Of a DNA stretch of 64,000 nt, positions 45,264-54,270 are shown piece after piece. The notes below the pieces were generated by a model. It ran no database searches, had not been told where the DNA came from, and worked only from the letters and a program-made list of their open reading frames with translations. Within the stretch, counting starts at the first letter, position 1; each line of letters begins with the position of its first letter. Both the position numbers and the translations under genes were made by a program. This DNA comes from Candidatus Blautia intestinavium (GTDB lineage: Bacteria; Bacillota; Clostridia; Lachnospirales; Lachnospiraceae): NCBI GenBank assembly GCA_019113745.1, contig DXGV01000051.1, positions 1 to 64,000 on the forward strand. Reading direction: 5' to 3'.

Positions 45264-45773
45264 ATGACAGAAAGTTCCGAAACAGAAGAACTGCTTTTTA
45301 TGATTAAAAAAATCGGTCTGAACCTGTCGGCCCGGATGGAACTGAGTCTGAAAAACAGAGATCTGACCGGCGTCCAGGTCTATTTTCTTGTCTACATATT
45401 AAGGCACCATCCCGATGGTACATATCTTACAGAGCTGTACCATGAGATCGGCGTGTCCAAGGCAACTCTGTCCGCGCTGATCAAAAAACTGAAGGGAAAA
45501 AACTATCTTTGTTTTCTGGAAGATCCGGAGGATATCCGGAAGAAAAAAATTCTCCCCTCGGAAAAGCTCCTCAATGAGAGGGAAGGTTTTCTGCAGGAAA
45601 CTGAGCGGATGGAAACAGAAATCTTAAGCGTGCTGGACCGGCAGGAACAGATCCAGCTTAAGAATCTGGAAGAGAAACTGATCCGTCAGTTCGCGGAAAT
45701 GGAACAAAAAGAAAGAAACAGACAGGAGGTAATCTACAGTGAAAAAAGTATTGCAGCAGCTGGGAAAGTATAA
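45264..45773 (+). CDS. MarR family transcriptional regulator
   Basis: A 169-residue winged-helix protein: LYHEIGVSKATLSALIKKLKGKNYLCFLED holds the recognition helix, and a long C-terminal helix (ETEILSVLDRQEQIQLKNLEEKL) serves dimerisation. The ATG at 45264 follows AAAGGAGGTG at 11 bp. Its 3' end overlaps the first ABC gene by 35 bp. It most likely represses the exporter operon. Confidence 0.87.
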   Translation: MTESSETEELLFMIKKIGLNLSARMELSLKNRDLTGVQVYFLVYILRHHPDGTYLTELYHEIGVSKATLSALIKKLKGKNYLCFLEDPEDIRKKKILPSEKLLNEREGFLQETERMETEILSVLDRQEQIQLKNLEEKLIRQFAEMEQKERNRQEVIYSEKSIAAAGKV

Positions 45774-47478
45774 GCGGGACACCTTTCTCTGTATCGGTCT
45801 TACCGCTCTGGAAGTGATCATGGAAATACTGATGCCATTTGTCACTGCCATCATTATCGACAGAGGACTGGAAGTAAGGAATCTGTCCGTTGTTTACCGC
45901 TACGGCGCGCTTATGGTCGCCATGGCTTTTCTGAGCCTCATTTTCGGCGCCCTTGCCGGAAAGAACGCGGCAAGCGCGGCGTCCGGGCTGTCGGCGAATC
46001 TCCGGGAGGCAATCTACGCCAACATCCAGACATTCTCTTTTTCCAATATTGATAAATTCAGCGTACCGGGTCTTGTCACCCGTATGACTACGGATATCAC
46101 CAACGTGCAGAACGCCTATATGATGATCATCCGTGTGGCGGTCCGCGCTCCGCTGAACCTGGTTTTCAGCTACGCCATGTGCCTGATCATCAGCCCGCGG
46201 TTAAGTCTTATGTTCCTGATCGCCGTAGTCTTCCTGGTAGCGGTCATCGGATCCATTATGGTGGTTACTCTCAAGATTTTCCGCCAGGTATTCCAGCGGT
46301 ACGACGACCTGAACGCCAGCGTGCAGGAAAACGTCACCGCCATCCGCGTGGTCAAGGCATTCGTGCGTGAAGATTATGAAAACAAAAAATTCTCCAGAGC
46401 GTCCAAAATGCTTTACGATCTTTCGGTGAAAGCAGAGGGCCTTCTGGCGTTCAATAACCCGGCCATGATGGTCGCAGTTTACTTCTGCATCATCTCCGTA
46501 TCCTGGCTTGGAGCGCAGTTCATCGTGGGCGGTTCTCTGACCACAGACGATCTCACCAGTCTTTTCAGCTATATCATGTCTCTTCTCATGAGCCTGATGA
46601 TGCTGTCCATGGTTGTGGTCATGATCAGTATGTCCATGGCAAGTATCCGCCGTATCAGCGAGGTGCTGAACGAAAAAGCGGATCTGACAGACCCTGAGAA
46701 TCCGGTGGCGGACGTTGCGGACGGAAGCATTGATTTCAATCATGTAAACTTTTCCTATAAGAAGGGAAGCGGAAAGAATGCTCTTACGGATATCGACCTT
46801 CATATTAAAAGCGGCGAGACCATCGGCGTGATCGGAGGAACCGGCTCCGGAAAAAGCAGCCTGGTCAATCTGATCTGCCGCCTCTATGACGTGGATTCCG
46901 GCTCCGTCTGTGTGGGCGGTACGGACGTCCGAAAATACGACACAGAGGTTCTTCGTAATCAGGTTTCCGTAGTTCTTCAGAAAAACACTTTGTTCTCCGG
47001 CACTATCCTGGAAAATCTCCGCTGGGGCGATCCCGACGCCACCGACGAGGAATGCGTGGAAGCGTGTAAGGCGGCCTGCGCCGATGAATTTATCGACAGG
47101 ATGCCCGACGGTTACCAGACCAGGATCGAACGGGGCGGCTCCAATGTATCCGGCGGACAGAAGCAGCGTCTCTGTATAGCGAGGGCCCTCCTGAAAAAAC
47201 CGAAGGTCCTGATCCTGGATGACTCCACCAGCGCCGTGGATACCTCTACGGACGCCAGCATCCGGGCGGCGTTCGCAAAGAAGATCCCCGGAACCACCAA
47301 GATCATCATCGCCCAGCGTGTTTCCAGTGTGGAATCCGCGGACAGGATCCTGGTGCTGGACGACGGCCGCATCGACGCTTTCGACACACATGAGAATCTT
47401 CTGAAGACCAACGCGATTTATCAGGATATCTACAATTCACAGCTTGAAGGCAGCGGCGACTTCGACCAGCCGGCCTGA
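45739..47478 (+). CDS. ABC exporter half, permease-ATPase fusion
   Basis: A 579-residue type IV ABC exporter. Six transmembrane helices (about 15-300) precede a nucleotide-binding domain with Walker A GGTGSGKSS, signature NVSGGQKQR, Walker B VLILDD and switch AQRVSSV. The residue after Walker B is Asp (LILDDSTS), not the catalytic Glu, and the switch His is Gln (IIAQRV), so this half carries the degenerate site. The start is a GTG with AGGAGG upstream. It pairs with the next gene. Confidence 0.92.
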   Translation: MKKVLQQLGKYKRDTFLCIGLTALEVIMEILMPFVTAIIIDRGLEVRNLSVVYRYGALMVAMAFLSLIFGALAGKNAASAASGLSANLREAIYANIQTFSFSNIDKFSVPGLVTRMTTDITNVQNAYMMIIRVAVRAPLNLVFSYAMCLIISPRLSLMFLIAVVFLVAVIGSIMVVTLKIFRQVFQRYDDLNASVQENVTAIRVVKAFVREDYENKKFSRASKMLYDLSVKAEGLLAFNNPAMMVAVYFCIISVSWLGAQFIVGGSLTTDDLTSLFSYIMSLLMSLMMLSMVVVMISMSMASIRRISEVLNEKADLTDPENPVADVADGSIDFNHVNFSYKKGSGKNALTDIDLHIKSGETIGVIGGTGSGKSSLVNLICRLYDVDSGSVCVGGTDVRKYDTEVLRNQVSVVLQKNTLFSGTILENLRWGDPDATDEECVEACKAACADEFIDRMPDGYQTRIERGGSNVSGGQKQRLCIARALLKKPKVLILDDSTSAVDTSTDASIRAAFAKKIPGTTKIIIAQRVSSVESADRILVLDDGRIDAFDTHENLLKTNAIYQDIYNSQLEGSGDFDQPA

Positions 47479-47503
47479 GAACGGAAAGGAGGAAAACTGA
47501 TCC

Positions 47504-49402
47504 ATGAACGAAAAAGCAAACGCAAAAAAACCGGAAGGCCGTATGAATACAGCCACCAGGCTGATCAACAGGGTAATCCGGTACATGCTTCATTATTATA
47601 AAATACCGTTTCTTATTGTACTTGCCTGTATTCTGGTCACCGCCATCGCGACCGTTGTGGGAGCCACCTTCCCTCAGAAGCTGGTGGACAATTACATCAC
47701 CCCCATGCTTCAGAACGGATCCCGGGACTTCAGCGGACTGGCGTCCGACCTCGTACAGCTTGTGTGCATCATGGCGCTGGGCGTGATCACCGCCTTTTCC
47801 TACAACAGGATCATGGTCAATGTAAGCCAGGGCACCATGCGCAGGCTCAGGGACGATCTGTTCAGCAGAATGGAATCCCTGCCGATCAAGTATTTTGACA
47901 CTCACGCGCACGGAGATATCATGTCCGTGTACACCAATGACGTGGATACCCTCCGCCAGCTTTTAAGCCAGAGTATCCCCCAGATCATCAACTCTGTGAT
48001 CACCATGGCGGCGACTCTCGTCACCATGATCATCCTGAATCCGGCGCTGACCGTCATCTCCATCCTTACCGCTGTGGTGATGCTTCTGGTAACGTCGAAT
48101 TTCTCGAAACTTTCGGGAAAATATTTTATTCGCCAGCAGATCGATCTCGGCGCTGTGGACGGATTTATTGAGGAAATGCTGGACGGGCAGAAGGTTGTAA
48201 AAGTATTCTGCCACGAAGAAGCTGCAAAGAGAGATTTTCATGAAGTGAACGAAAGACTGAGAGACAGCACCAACAAGGCGAACCGCTACGCCAACCTGCT
48301 GATGCCCATCAACGCCAACATCGGCTGGATCAGCTACGCGCTGGTGGCTATTGTAGGCGCGGTTCTGGGCATCAACGGTCTGGCGGGCGTGACTATCGGT
48401 ACGGTAGTCACCTTCGTTGGTCTGAACAAAAGCTTTACAAACCCCATTACCCAGGTCAGCCAACAGATCAATTTCGTCGTCAACGCCGCCGCCGGAGCCC
48501 AGAGGGTATTCGACCTCATGGATCAGACACCGGAAGCGGACGACGGCTATGTGGAACTTGTCAACGCAGTGGAGGACGAGAACGGAAACCTCACCGAATC
48601 TCCGGTGAGAACGAATTTGTGGGCCTGGAAGCATCCTCATAAGGCTGAGGGAACCGTCACCTATACCAGACAGGAAGGCGGCGTTGTATTTGACGATGTG
48701 GATTTCGGCTATGACGAAAACAAGATCGTGCTCCACAACATCAGCCTTTATGCGAAACCCGGCCAGAAGATCGCTTTCGTGGGAGCCACCGGAGCGGGCA
48801 AAACCACTATCACCAACCTGATCAACCGCTTCTACGACATCGCCGACGGCAAGATCCGCTACGACGGAATCAATATCAACAAGATCAAAAAACCGGATCT
48901 GAGGCGGTCTCTGGGAATGGTTCTCCAGGACACTCATCTGTTTACCGGAACAGTTATGGATAATATCCGCTACGGCAAGCTGGACGCTACCGACGAGGAA
49001 TGTATCAAAGCGGCGAAGCTTGCAAACGCGGACGGGTTCATCCGCCGTCTCCCGGATGGATACGACACCATGCTTACCGGGGACGGGGCCAATTTAAGCC
49101 AGGGACAGAGACAGCTTCTCGCCATCGCCCGCGCGGCAGTGGCCGATCCGCCGGCCCTGATCCTGGATGAGGCTACCTCCTCCATTGATACCCGTACCGA
49201 AAAACTGGTGCAGGCAGGTATGGACGCCCTGATGAAAGGAAGGACCACCTTCGTCATCGCCCATCGTCTCTCCACTGTCAAAAACTCCAACTGTATCATG
49301 GTAATGGAGCAGGGACGCATTATTGAAAGAGGTACTCATGACGAACTGATCGCAGCCAAGGGAAAATATTATCAGCTTTATACCGGAAACTTCGCGTCGT
49401 AA
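47504..49402 (+). CDS. ABC exporter half, permease-ATPase fusion
   Basis: A 632-residue partner with Walker A GATGAGKTT, signature NLSQGQRQL, Walker B ALILDEATSS with the catalytic Glu, and switch His in VIAHRLSTV. It is therefore the fully catalytic half of a heterodimer, like BmrC/BmrD or LmrC/LmrD. An insert of about 50 residues precedes the nucleotide-binding domain (EDENGNLTESPVRTNLWAWK). The pair is likely a multidrug or lipid exporter. Confidence 0.93.
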   Translation: MNEKANAKKPEGRMNTATRLINRVIRYMLHYYKIPFLIVLACILVTAIATVVGATFPQKLVDNYITPMLQNGSRDFSGLASDLVQLVCIMALGVITAFSYNRIMVNVSQGTMRRLRDDLFSRMESLPIKYFDTHAHGDIMSVYTNDVDTLRQLLSQSIPQIINSVITMAATLVTMIILNPALTVISILTAVVMLLVTSNFSKLSGKYFIRQQIDLGAVDGFIEEMLDGQKVVKVFCHEEAAKRDFHEVNERLRDSTNKANRYANLLMPINANIGWISYALVAIVGAVLGINGLAGVTIGTVVTFVGLNKSFTNPITQVSQQINFVVNAAAGAQRVFDLMDQTPEADDGYVELVNAVEDENGNLTESPVRTNLWAWKHPHKAEGTVTYTRQEGGVVFDDVDFGYDENKIVLHNISLYAKPGQKIAFVGATGAGKTTITNLINRFYDIADGKIRYDGININKIKKPDLRRSLGMVLQDTHLFTGTVMDNIRYGKLDATDEECIKAAKLANADGFIRRLPDGYDTMLTGDGANLSQGQRQLLAIARAAVADPPALILDEATSSIDTRTEKLVQAGMDALMKGRTTFVIAHRLSTVKNSNCIMVMEQGRIIERGTHDELIAAKGKYYQLYTGNFAS

Positions 49403-49415
49403 TTCTGACAAAACA

Positions 49416-49470
49416 CCCCTCCCAAACCGGCAGGTATTTTATAATCTGCCGTCCCGGGAGGGGCATTTTT
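49416..49470 (+). terminator. Terminator of ABC exporter operon
   Basis: CCCCTCCC (49416-49423) pairs with GGGAGGGG (49456-49463), with an inner CGGCAG/CTGCCG stem, and is followed by CATTTTT. Confidence 0.88.
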
Positions 49471-49553
49471 ATCTGCTGTCCTTTTTCTCCTGCAAATCTT
49501 ATCCCCAGGAATCCAATCCTGTTCTGTATCCTTCTTCCTGTATGATGACACGC

Positions 49554-52181
49554 TTATTTATCTTTTACCTGGAACACGATCGTTACTTTAAACAGATCTC
49601 CGTCCAGATAAAGCCTGAACTCTCCGCCCTGAAGCTCGGTAAGGCTCTTCGCTATGGAAAGCCCCAGACCGCTTCCCTCTGTATTTCTGGAAACATCTCC
49701 CCGGATGAACCGCTCGGTAAGCTCGTCTGCGGAGATGTTCAGAGGCTGGGCGGAGATATTTTTCAGCGAGAATTTCACCGTCGGCTTTTCTACTTTCATT
49801 TCCGCATATACTCTGGTATTCTCCATGGCGTATTTCGCCACGTTCCCGAAAACATTTTCCAGAACGCGCCACAGTCTCCTGCCGTCCGCGCAGATAATTG
49901 CCTCGTCCTCTTCAAAGTGCATCATCAAAGTCAGATTCTTTTCCTGGAACTTTTCTTCAAATTCCCCGATCACCTGATGCACCAGCTCCACAAAGTTCAG
50001 GTCTGCCATTTCCAGAGAAATATTTCCAGTGCTGGCTTTGGACGCCTCCACCACATCTTCGGTAAGATGTTTCAGCCTCTGTGCCTTCTCTTCCAGAATA
50101 TCCAGATATCCGCAGATTTTAGGATCTGTGGGATGCTCTCTTTTCAGAAGATCGATATAGTTGATAATGGAAGTCAGAGGCGTCTTAATATCATGGGACA
50201 TATTGGTGATCAGCTCTGTTTTCATCCTCTCGTTTTTCACACTGTTTTCAACCGCCGCGTCGAGACCGTCTCCGATACGGTTGATATACTCCGCGATGGT
50301 TTTCTGCTCTCCCGTAAGTCTGTCCAGAGGGATTTTGTACTGCAGGTTTCCGTCTGTGATCTCCTTTAAGCCTTTCAGGATTTCCTCCCGTCCCCGGGCT
50401 TTCCTCAGAAGATATACCAGCCCTGCGGCGTCCGCAGCCCCCAGCACGAGGATCAGGATCCACGCTCCGCCGGCGAAGATCATTCCACATACCACAAACT
50501 GGAAGAAGCAGAATCCACCGAAGATCAGCGCCATCTTCAGACGGCTGGAGGTATTAACGGCAAACAGCTCTACAATCTCTTTCAGCAGCGCCCATCCTTT
50601 TTTAAGAAGTTTTCCCGCCGCCAGGATGAAGCATCTGGTAAAGCTGTTTTTCCAGAGCGCTCCTGCTTTAATTCTTCTCACCAGACTAAGCCAGCCGATG
50701 AAAAACCAGATTCCCGTCCACAGGCCAAGAATATTAAAGATGATAAAATATCCAAGCGTATCTACTTCCAGACTCCAGGTGATAATATTCAGTACCGACG
50801 TCGTTCCGGCAAGCCAGATACCGACTACCAGAAGAGCCGCTATCTCCGTAAACCACCGGTCAAAGAAATTCAGGCGGATCTCTTCACCCTCATTGGCGCG
50901 TCCTGCTCCTGCCGTCAGGAAGCCCACGCAGACAATCAGAAGGACAATGGAAAAGAGTCCGCAGCTCAAAATCGGCGTCAGCCATCCGGCATACTTCTCA
51001 TAATTTTCCTGATTCTCCGCCAGGACGTCCGGTATCTCAAAATTCTCATCCGTCCATATTGCGAAAAGATAATCGCCTTTATCAGTACTGTATCCTTCCG
51101 CCAGATTCTTCCAGTCCTGGAGACTGTTTATAGCTGTATTAAGGTTGGTTCCCCCTTCCTCGGGCGTAAGGATTACATGGGATGCGGCATCCTGATCGAT
51201 CCGTTTCCATACGCTGTCATAATCTGTATCTTTCAGGTTTTCCACATTGGTATATACCTTATCCGCACCATTATCCACAAAAACATAATTCAGATTGGTA
51301 AGTCCCTCTCCGTAGGTTTCTTCAAGAGTTGCACGGGACTGTACCGCCAGTACCGCCTGGTTCAGAGCATCCGTCAGAGCATCATATGCGTCATAGATCC
51401 TGCCCTGCCACTGAGGGTCTTCATTCAGCACTTCCAGAATGCTGTCCGCGTCCTGCGGATGATATTTTTCCGGAAAGGCATAGTCGGAAAAATTCTTAAC
51501 GTCTGTATAAACAATCTCTCCGTCCTTATCCACTACACAGGCGCTGTAATAGCTGTCGCTGATCCCTGTATCATACATAAAATTCCGGTTCCTGAGCCAT
51601 TCCAGCAGTTCCTCCTCCAGATCAGATTCCGCCGCCTCCCTGGCCGCTTCATAATCCTCTGTGGTGGCATACTCCACCGCCTGGTCCTCCCCGTATCCGT
51701 CAATCGTTCCGTTGATCTGTATCTTCAGCTCTCCGCTGCGGATCTTATCATTAAATTCGTCAAAGTAGAGATACTCTTCGCCGCCATCTTTCTTCGTGCA
51801 GATAAGGATATTTTCCGTATCTTCATTCCCCCATCCGCTTTCCGCCCACTCTTCCAGATCCTTCACACTGTAGGCCAGTCCTGAAGTATCTTCATAGCTG
51901 ATGGGTTCCTCGGAAAACACTTCCTGAAGATCGATCACCCCCTGGCCGTCTCCCAGGAACCCGGCGTTCTGAACAGCGTGCAGTATGTCGCCCGAACTCC
52001 TGTATACTTCATTTGCAAAACTCCGGGATTCGGTATAAGTGCCGCTGTCAAAAGGATAAATTCCCATGGAGGCTATGCCGACCACCATTCCCGCGCTGAC
52101 CGCTGCCGCCTCCACGGATATGATTCCCAGTGCAACCAGTATCCCTTTTGCCCATTTATTTCTGTACCATCGCTTTTTCAT
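49554..52181 (-). CDS. Large multi-pass sensor histidine kinase
   Basis: An 875-residue sensor. One N-terminal transmembrane helix (about 12-32) is followed by a 350-residue extracytoplasmic region, then a block of about five membrane helices (about 395-590), a HAMP-like segment (LKEITDGNLQYKIPL) and the kinase core: H-box MSHDIKTPLTSIINY, N-box VFGNVAKYAM, G-box GSGLGLSIAKSL. The ATG at 52181 is favoured over 52187 by spacing to AGGGG. The extra membrane block and large ectodomain suggest sensing of an envelope signal. It resembles kinases paired with VanR-like regulators. Confidence 0.92.
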   Translation of the reverse strand: MKKRWYRNKWAKGILVALGIISVEAAAVSAGMVVGIASMGIYPFDSGTYTESRSFANEVYRSSGDILHAVQNAGFLGDGQGVIDLQEVFSEEPISYEDTSGLAYSVKDLEEWAESGWGNEDTENILICTKKDGGEEYLYFDEFNDKIRSGELKIQINGTIDGYGEDQAVEYATTEDYEAAREAAESDLEEELLEWLRNRNFMYDTGISDSYYSACVVDKDGEIVYTDVKNFSDYAFPEKYHPQDADSILEVLNEDPQWQGRIYDAYDALTDALNQAVLAVQSRATLEETYGEGLTNLNYVFVDNGADKVYTNVENLKDTDYDSVWKRIDQDAASHVILTPEEGGTNLNTAINSLQDWKNLAEGYSTDKGDYLFAIWTDENFEIPDVLAENQENYEKYAGWLTPILSCGLFSIVLLIVCVGFLTAGAGRANEGEEIRLNFFDRWFTEIAALLVVGIWLAGTTSVLNIITWSLEVDTLGYFIIFNILGLWTGIWFFIGWLSLVRRIKAGALWKNSFTRCFILAAGKLLKKGWALLKEIVELFAVNTSSRLKMALIFGGFCFFQFVVCGMIFAGGAWILILVLGAADAAGLVYLLRKARGREEILKGLKEITDGNLQYKIPLDRLTGEQKTIAEYINRIGDGLDAAVENSVKNERMKTELITNMSHDIKTPLTSIINYIDLLKREHPTDPKICGYLDILEEKAQRLKHLTEDVVEASKASTGNISLEMADLNFVELVHQVIGEFEEKFQEKNLTLMMHFEEDEAIICADGRRLWRVLENVFGNVAKYAMENTRVYAEMKVEKPTVKFSLKNISAQPLNISADELTERFIRGDVSRNTEGSGLGLSIAKSLTELQGGEFRLYLDGDLFKVTIVFQVKDK

Positions 52182-52276
52182 AACCATCTACCCCTTTCTG
52201 TCCGTCCTGATCTTTTCCTGTTTTCTTCCCTGCGGCGCTGATCCATAAATCTGCCGTCTGTAACTGTCCGGTCCCT

Positions 52277-52972
52277 CTACAGTTTCTCCACTTTGTATCC
52301 CAGCCCCCAGACTACTTTCAGATATCTGGGCTCTTTTGGATTGATCTCAATCTTCTCCCGGATATGCCGGATGTGGACTGCCACGGTATTTTCTGCGGCA
52401 AACGCCTCCTCGTTCCAGATATTTTCATATATCTGGCTGATAGAAAATACTCTTCCCTTATTTTTGATAAGAAACAGAAGGATCCTGTATTCGATAGGCG
52501 TCAGCTTTACCAGGTCGCCGTCCACCCGTACTTCTTTTTTGTCGTCGTCCACAGACAGGCCGCCTGTCTCGTAAACGTTCGCTTTCTGGATTCCCGCGGC
52601 GGCTCCAAGCTGCGTATATCTTCTGAGCTGGGATTTCACTCTGGCAACCAGCTCCAGCGGGTTGAAGGGCTTTGTCACATAATCGTCCGCTCCCACGTTT
52701 AATCCCAGGATCTTGTCCGCGTCCTCGGATTTCGCCGAGAGGATGATGATGGGAAGGGACATTTCCTCCCTGATCTTCAGGGTAGCCCGTATCCCGTCAA
52801 GCTTCGGCATCATCACATCGATTACCAGAAGATCCACCTGACTGTTTCCGAGGATCCGCAGTGCTTCCTCCCCGTCGTATGCCTTCAAAACATGATGTCC
52901 CTCCTGGGTCAGATAAATTTCAATCGCTTCCACAATGGCTCTGTCGTCGTCGCAAACAAGTATTTCCGCCAT
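52277..52972 (-). CDS. OmpR-family response regulator (VanR/VicR-like)
   Basis: A 231-residue regulator: acidic pocket CDDD at 7-10, phosphoacceptor Asp52 in VIDVMMPKLDG, then a winged-helix domain ending AVHIRHIREKIE...VVWGLGYKVE. The kinase follows after about 95 bp. TTAAGAT repeats lie about 90-130 bp upstream and may be its own site. Confidence 0.94.
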   Translation of the reverse strand: MAEILVCDDDRAIVEAIEIYLTQEGHHVLKAYDGEEALRILGNSQVDLLVIDVMMPKLDGIRATLKIREEMSLPIIILSAKSEDADKILGLNVGADDYVTKPFNPLELVARVKSQLRRYTQLGAAAGIQKANVYETGGLSVDDDKKEVRVDGDLVKLTPIEYRILLFLIKNKGRVFSISQIYENIWNEEAFAAENTVAVHIRHIREKIEINPKEPRYLKVVWGLGYKVEKL

Positions 52973-53060
52973 TTTTCTCTACCTCCTGCCCTCTTCTCTT
53001 CTCACATCGGTCCGGTCCGCATCCTCTGTGATCTGTTATCCTAAGAATATCAGCCTGTTT

Positions 53061-53100
53061 TTAAGATGAAAGGGGTAATTTATTAAGATATCCTTAAGAT
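53061..53100 (-). promoter_or_regulatory. Three TTAAGAT repeats upstream of response regulator
   Basis: TTAAGAT occurs at 53061-53067, 53083-53089 and 53094-53100. The centres are 22 and 11 bp apart, matching the one-turn spacing used by OmpR/PhoB-family dimers. Confidence 0.5.
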
Positions 53101-53110
53101 ACGGATTTTA

Positions 53111-54109
53111 TTATATATTGTCTTCATGAGGATTTCCAGACTTTCTGTCTTTCATACAGCCCGCAGTCTTCAGGAATTCTCCCATGGCGCGGCTGAAATA
53201 CCGTCCCTTTTTCCAGTAGAAAAAAAGGTTCCTGAAGCTGTCCGCGCCGTCCAGCCTGTAATAGACCACGCCGGGGTTCGCTCCTCCGTAAATGATCAGG
53301 GTGTCGCTGACAAAAGAGACGCCCAGCCCGGAGCAGGTGACATGGTACGCCGTCTGCTGCTGGTCAAGTTCAAAGATCATTCTCGGTTCAAAGCCGTGAA
53401 GCCTGCACAGATTCATGGCCCGTTTTCTTGTATCGTTATCTGGTTTCAGAAGAGCGAAGGGCTCATCCCTGAAATATTCCAGGGGAACCGTCGGTATCTC
53501 TGACTCCGACAGCTTTCCCCTTCGGATTTCCCTGGCGGGAACCGCATACTCCTGAAGCTTCCCGTTGACCGCAAAGGCGCCGGGAACCGCAAGAAGAAGA
53601 TGTTCCTTCTGATACACGCAACTTTCAAATACGGCATTGTCCAGATCGCAGTTATCCATCATAAGATCCACCCCTCCGTTCTGCAGAAGCTCCTCCAGAC
53701 GCGAAGTGCTTTCCTCCACAAGAGAGATCTTCACCATGGGGTATTTTCTGGAAAACCTGCCCATGATCTGGGGCAGGATCCAGGAAGAAAAAAGACTGCT
53801 GCCTCCCAGAGTGAGATTTCCGGTCTTCAGTTCCCCCAGATCATTAATATAATGAAAGAACTCCTGCTCCGCAGCCATCATTTTTTCCACAGCGGCAATA
53901 TATTTTTCGCCGCATTCCGTAAGCTTCAGAGGCTTTGTGCTCCTGTCAAAGACAGGATAGCCGATCCGTTCCTCCGTCCTTTTTACAGCCGCGCTGAGGG
54001 ACGGCTGGGAAATAAACAGCTTCTGGGCGGCGCGGGAGAAGCTTTTTTCCCGGTAAACTGCATAAACATATTCTCTGCCCTGAAACATCCTGGTATCGTC
54101 TTCCGCCAT
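53111..54109 (-). CDS. LysR family transcriptional regulator
   Basis: A 332-residue regulator with an N-terminal helix-turn-helix (YVYAVYREKSFSRAAQKLFISQPSLSAAVKRTEERIG) and a periplasmic-binding-protein-like effector domain. The ATG at 54109 is preferred over 54115 because it gives 6-bp spacing to GGAGG. It is divergent from aspA and probably controls it, perhaps in response to aspartate or a related acid (inference from position). Confidence 0.9.
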   Translation of the reverse strand: MAEDDTRMFQGREYVYAVYREKSFSRAAQKLFISQPSLSAAVKRTEERIGYPVFDRSTKPLKLTECGEKYIAAVEKMMAAEQEFFHYINDLGELKTGNLTLGGSSLFSSWILPQIMGRFSRKYPMVKISLVEESTSRLEELLQNGGVDLMMDNCDLDNAVFESCVYQKEHLLLAVPGAFAVNGKLQEYAVPAREIRRGKLSESEIPTVPLEYFRDEPFALLKPDNDTRKRAMNLCRLHGFEPRMIFELDQQQTAYHVTCSGLGVSFVSDTLIIYGGANPGVVYYRLDGADSFRNLFFYWKKGRYFSRAMGEFLKTAGCMKDRKSGNPHEDNI

Positions 54110-54171
54110 TTCCATCCTCCTCTCCTTCTTCTATAACATAATTATTATATTATCTATACTAATATATGTAT

Positions 54172-54200
54172 TTGATTATATTATATCCTGTACGTATACT
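54172..54200 (+). promoter_or_regulatory. aspA promoter
   Basis: TTGATT (54172-54177) and TATACT (54195-54200) with a 17-bp spacer. The AT-rich 55 bp upstream, shared with the LysR gene, is the expected regulator site. Confidence 0.6.
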
Positions 54201-54270
54201 GAAAACAACAGAAAAGATTCCCGGGCCCCATCGTCCGCCCGGTTTTTACAGGAGAAGGAGAAATAGCACA

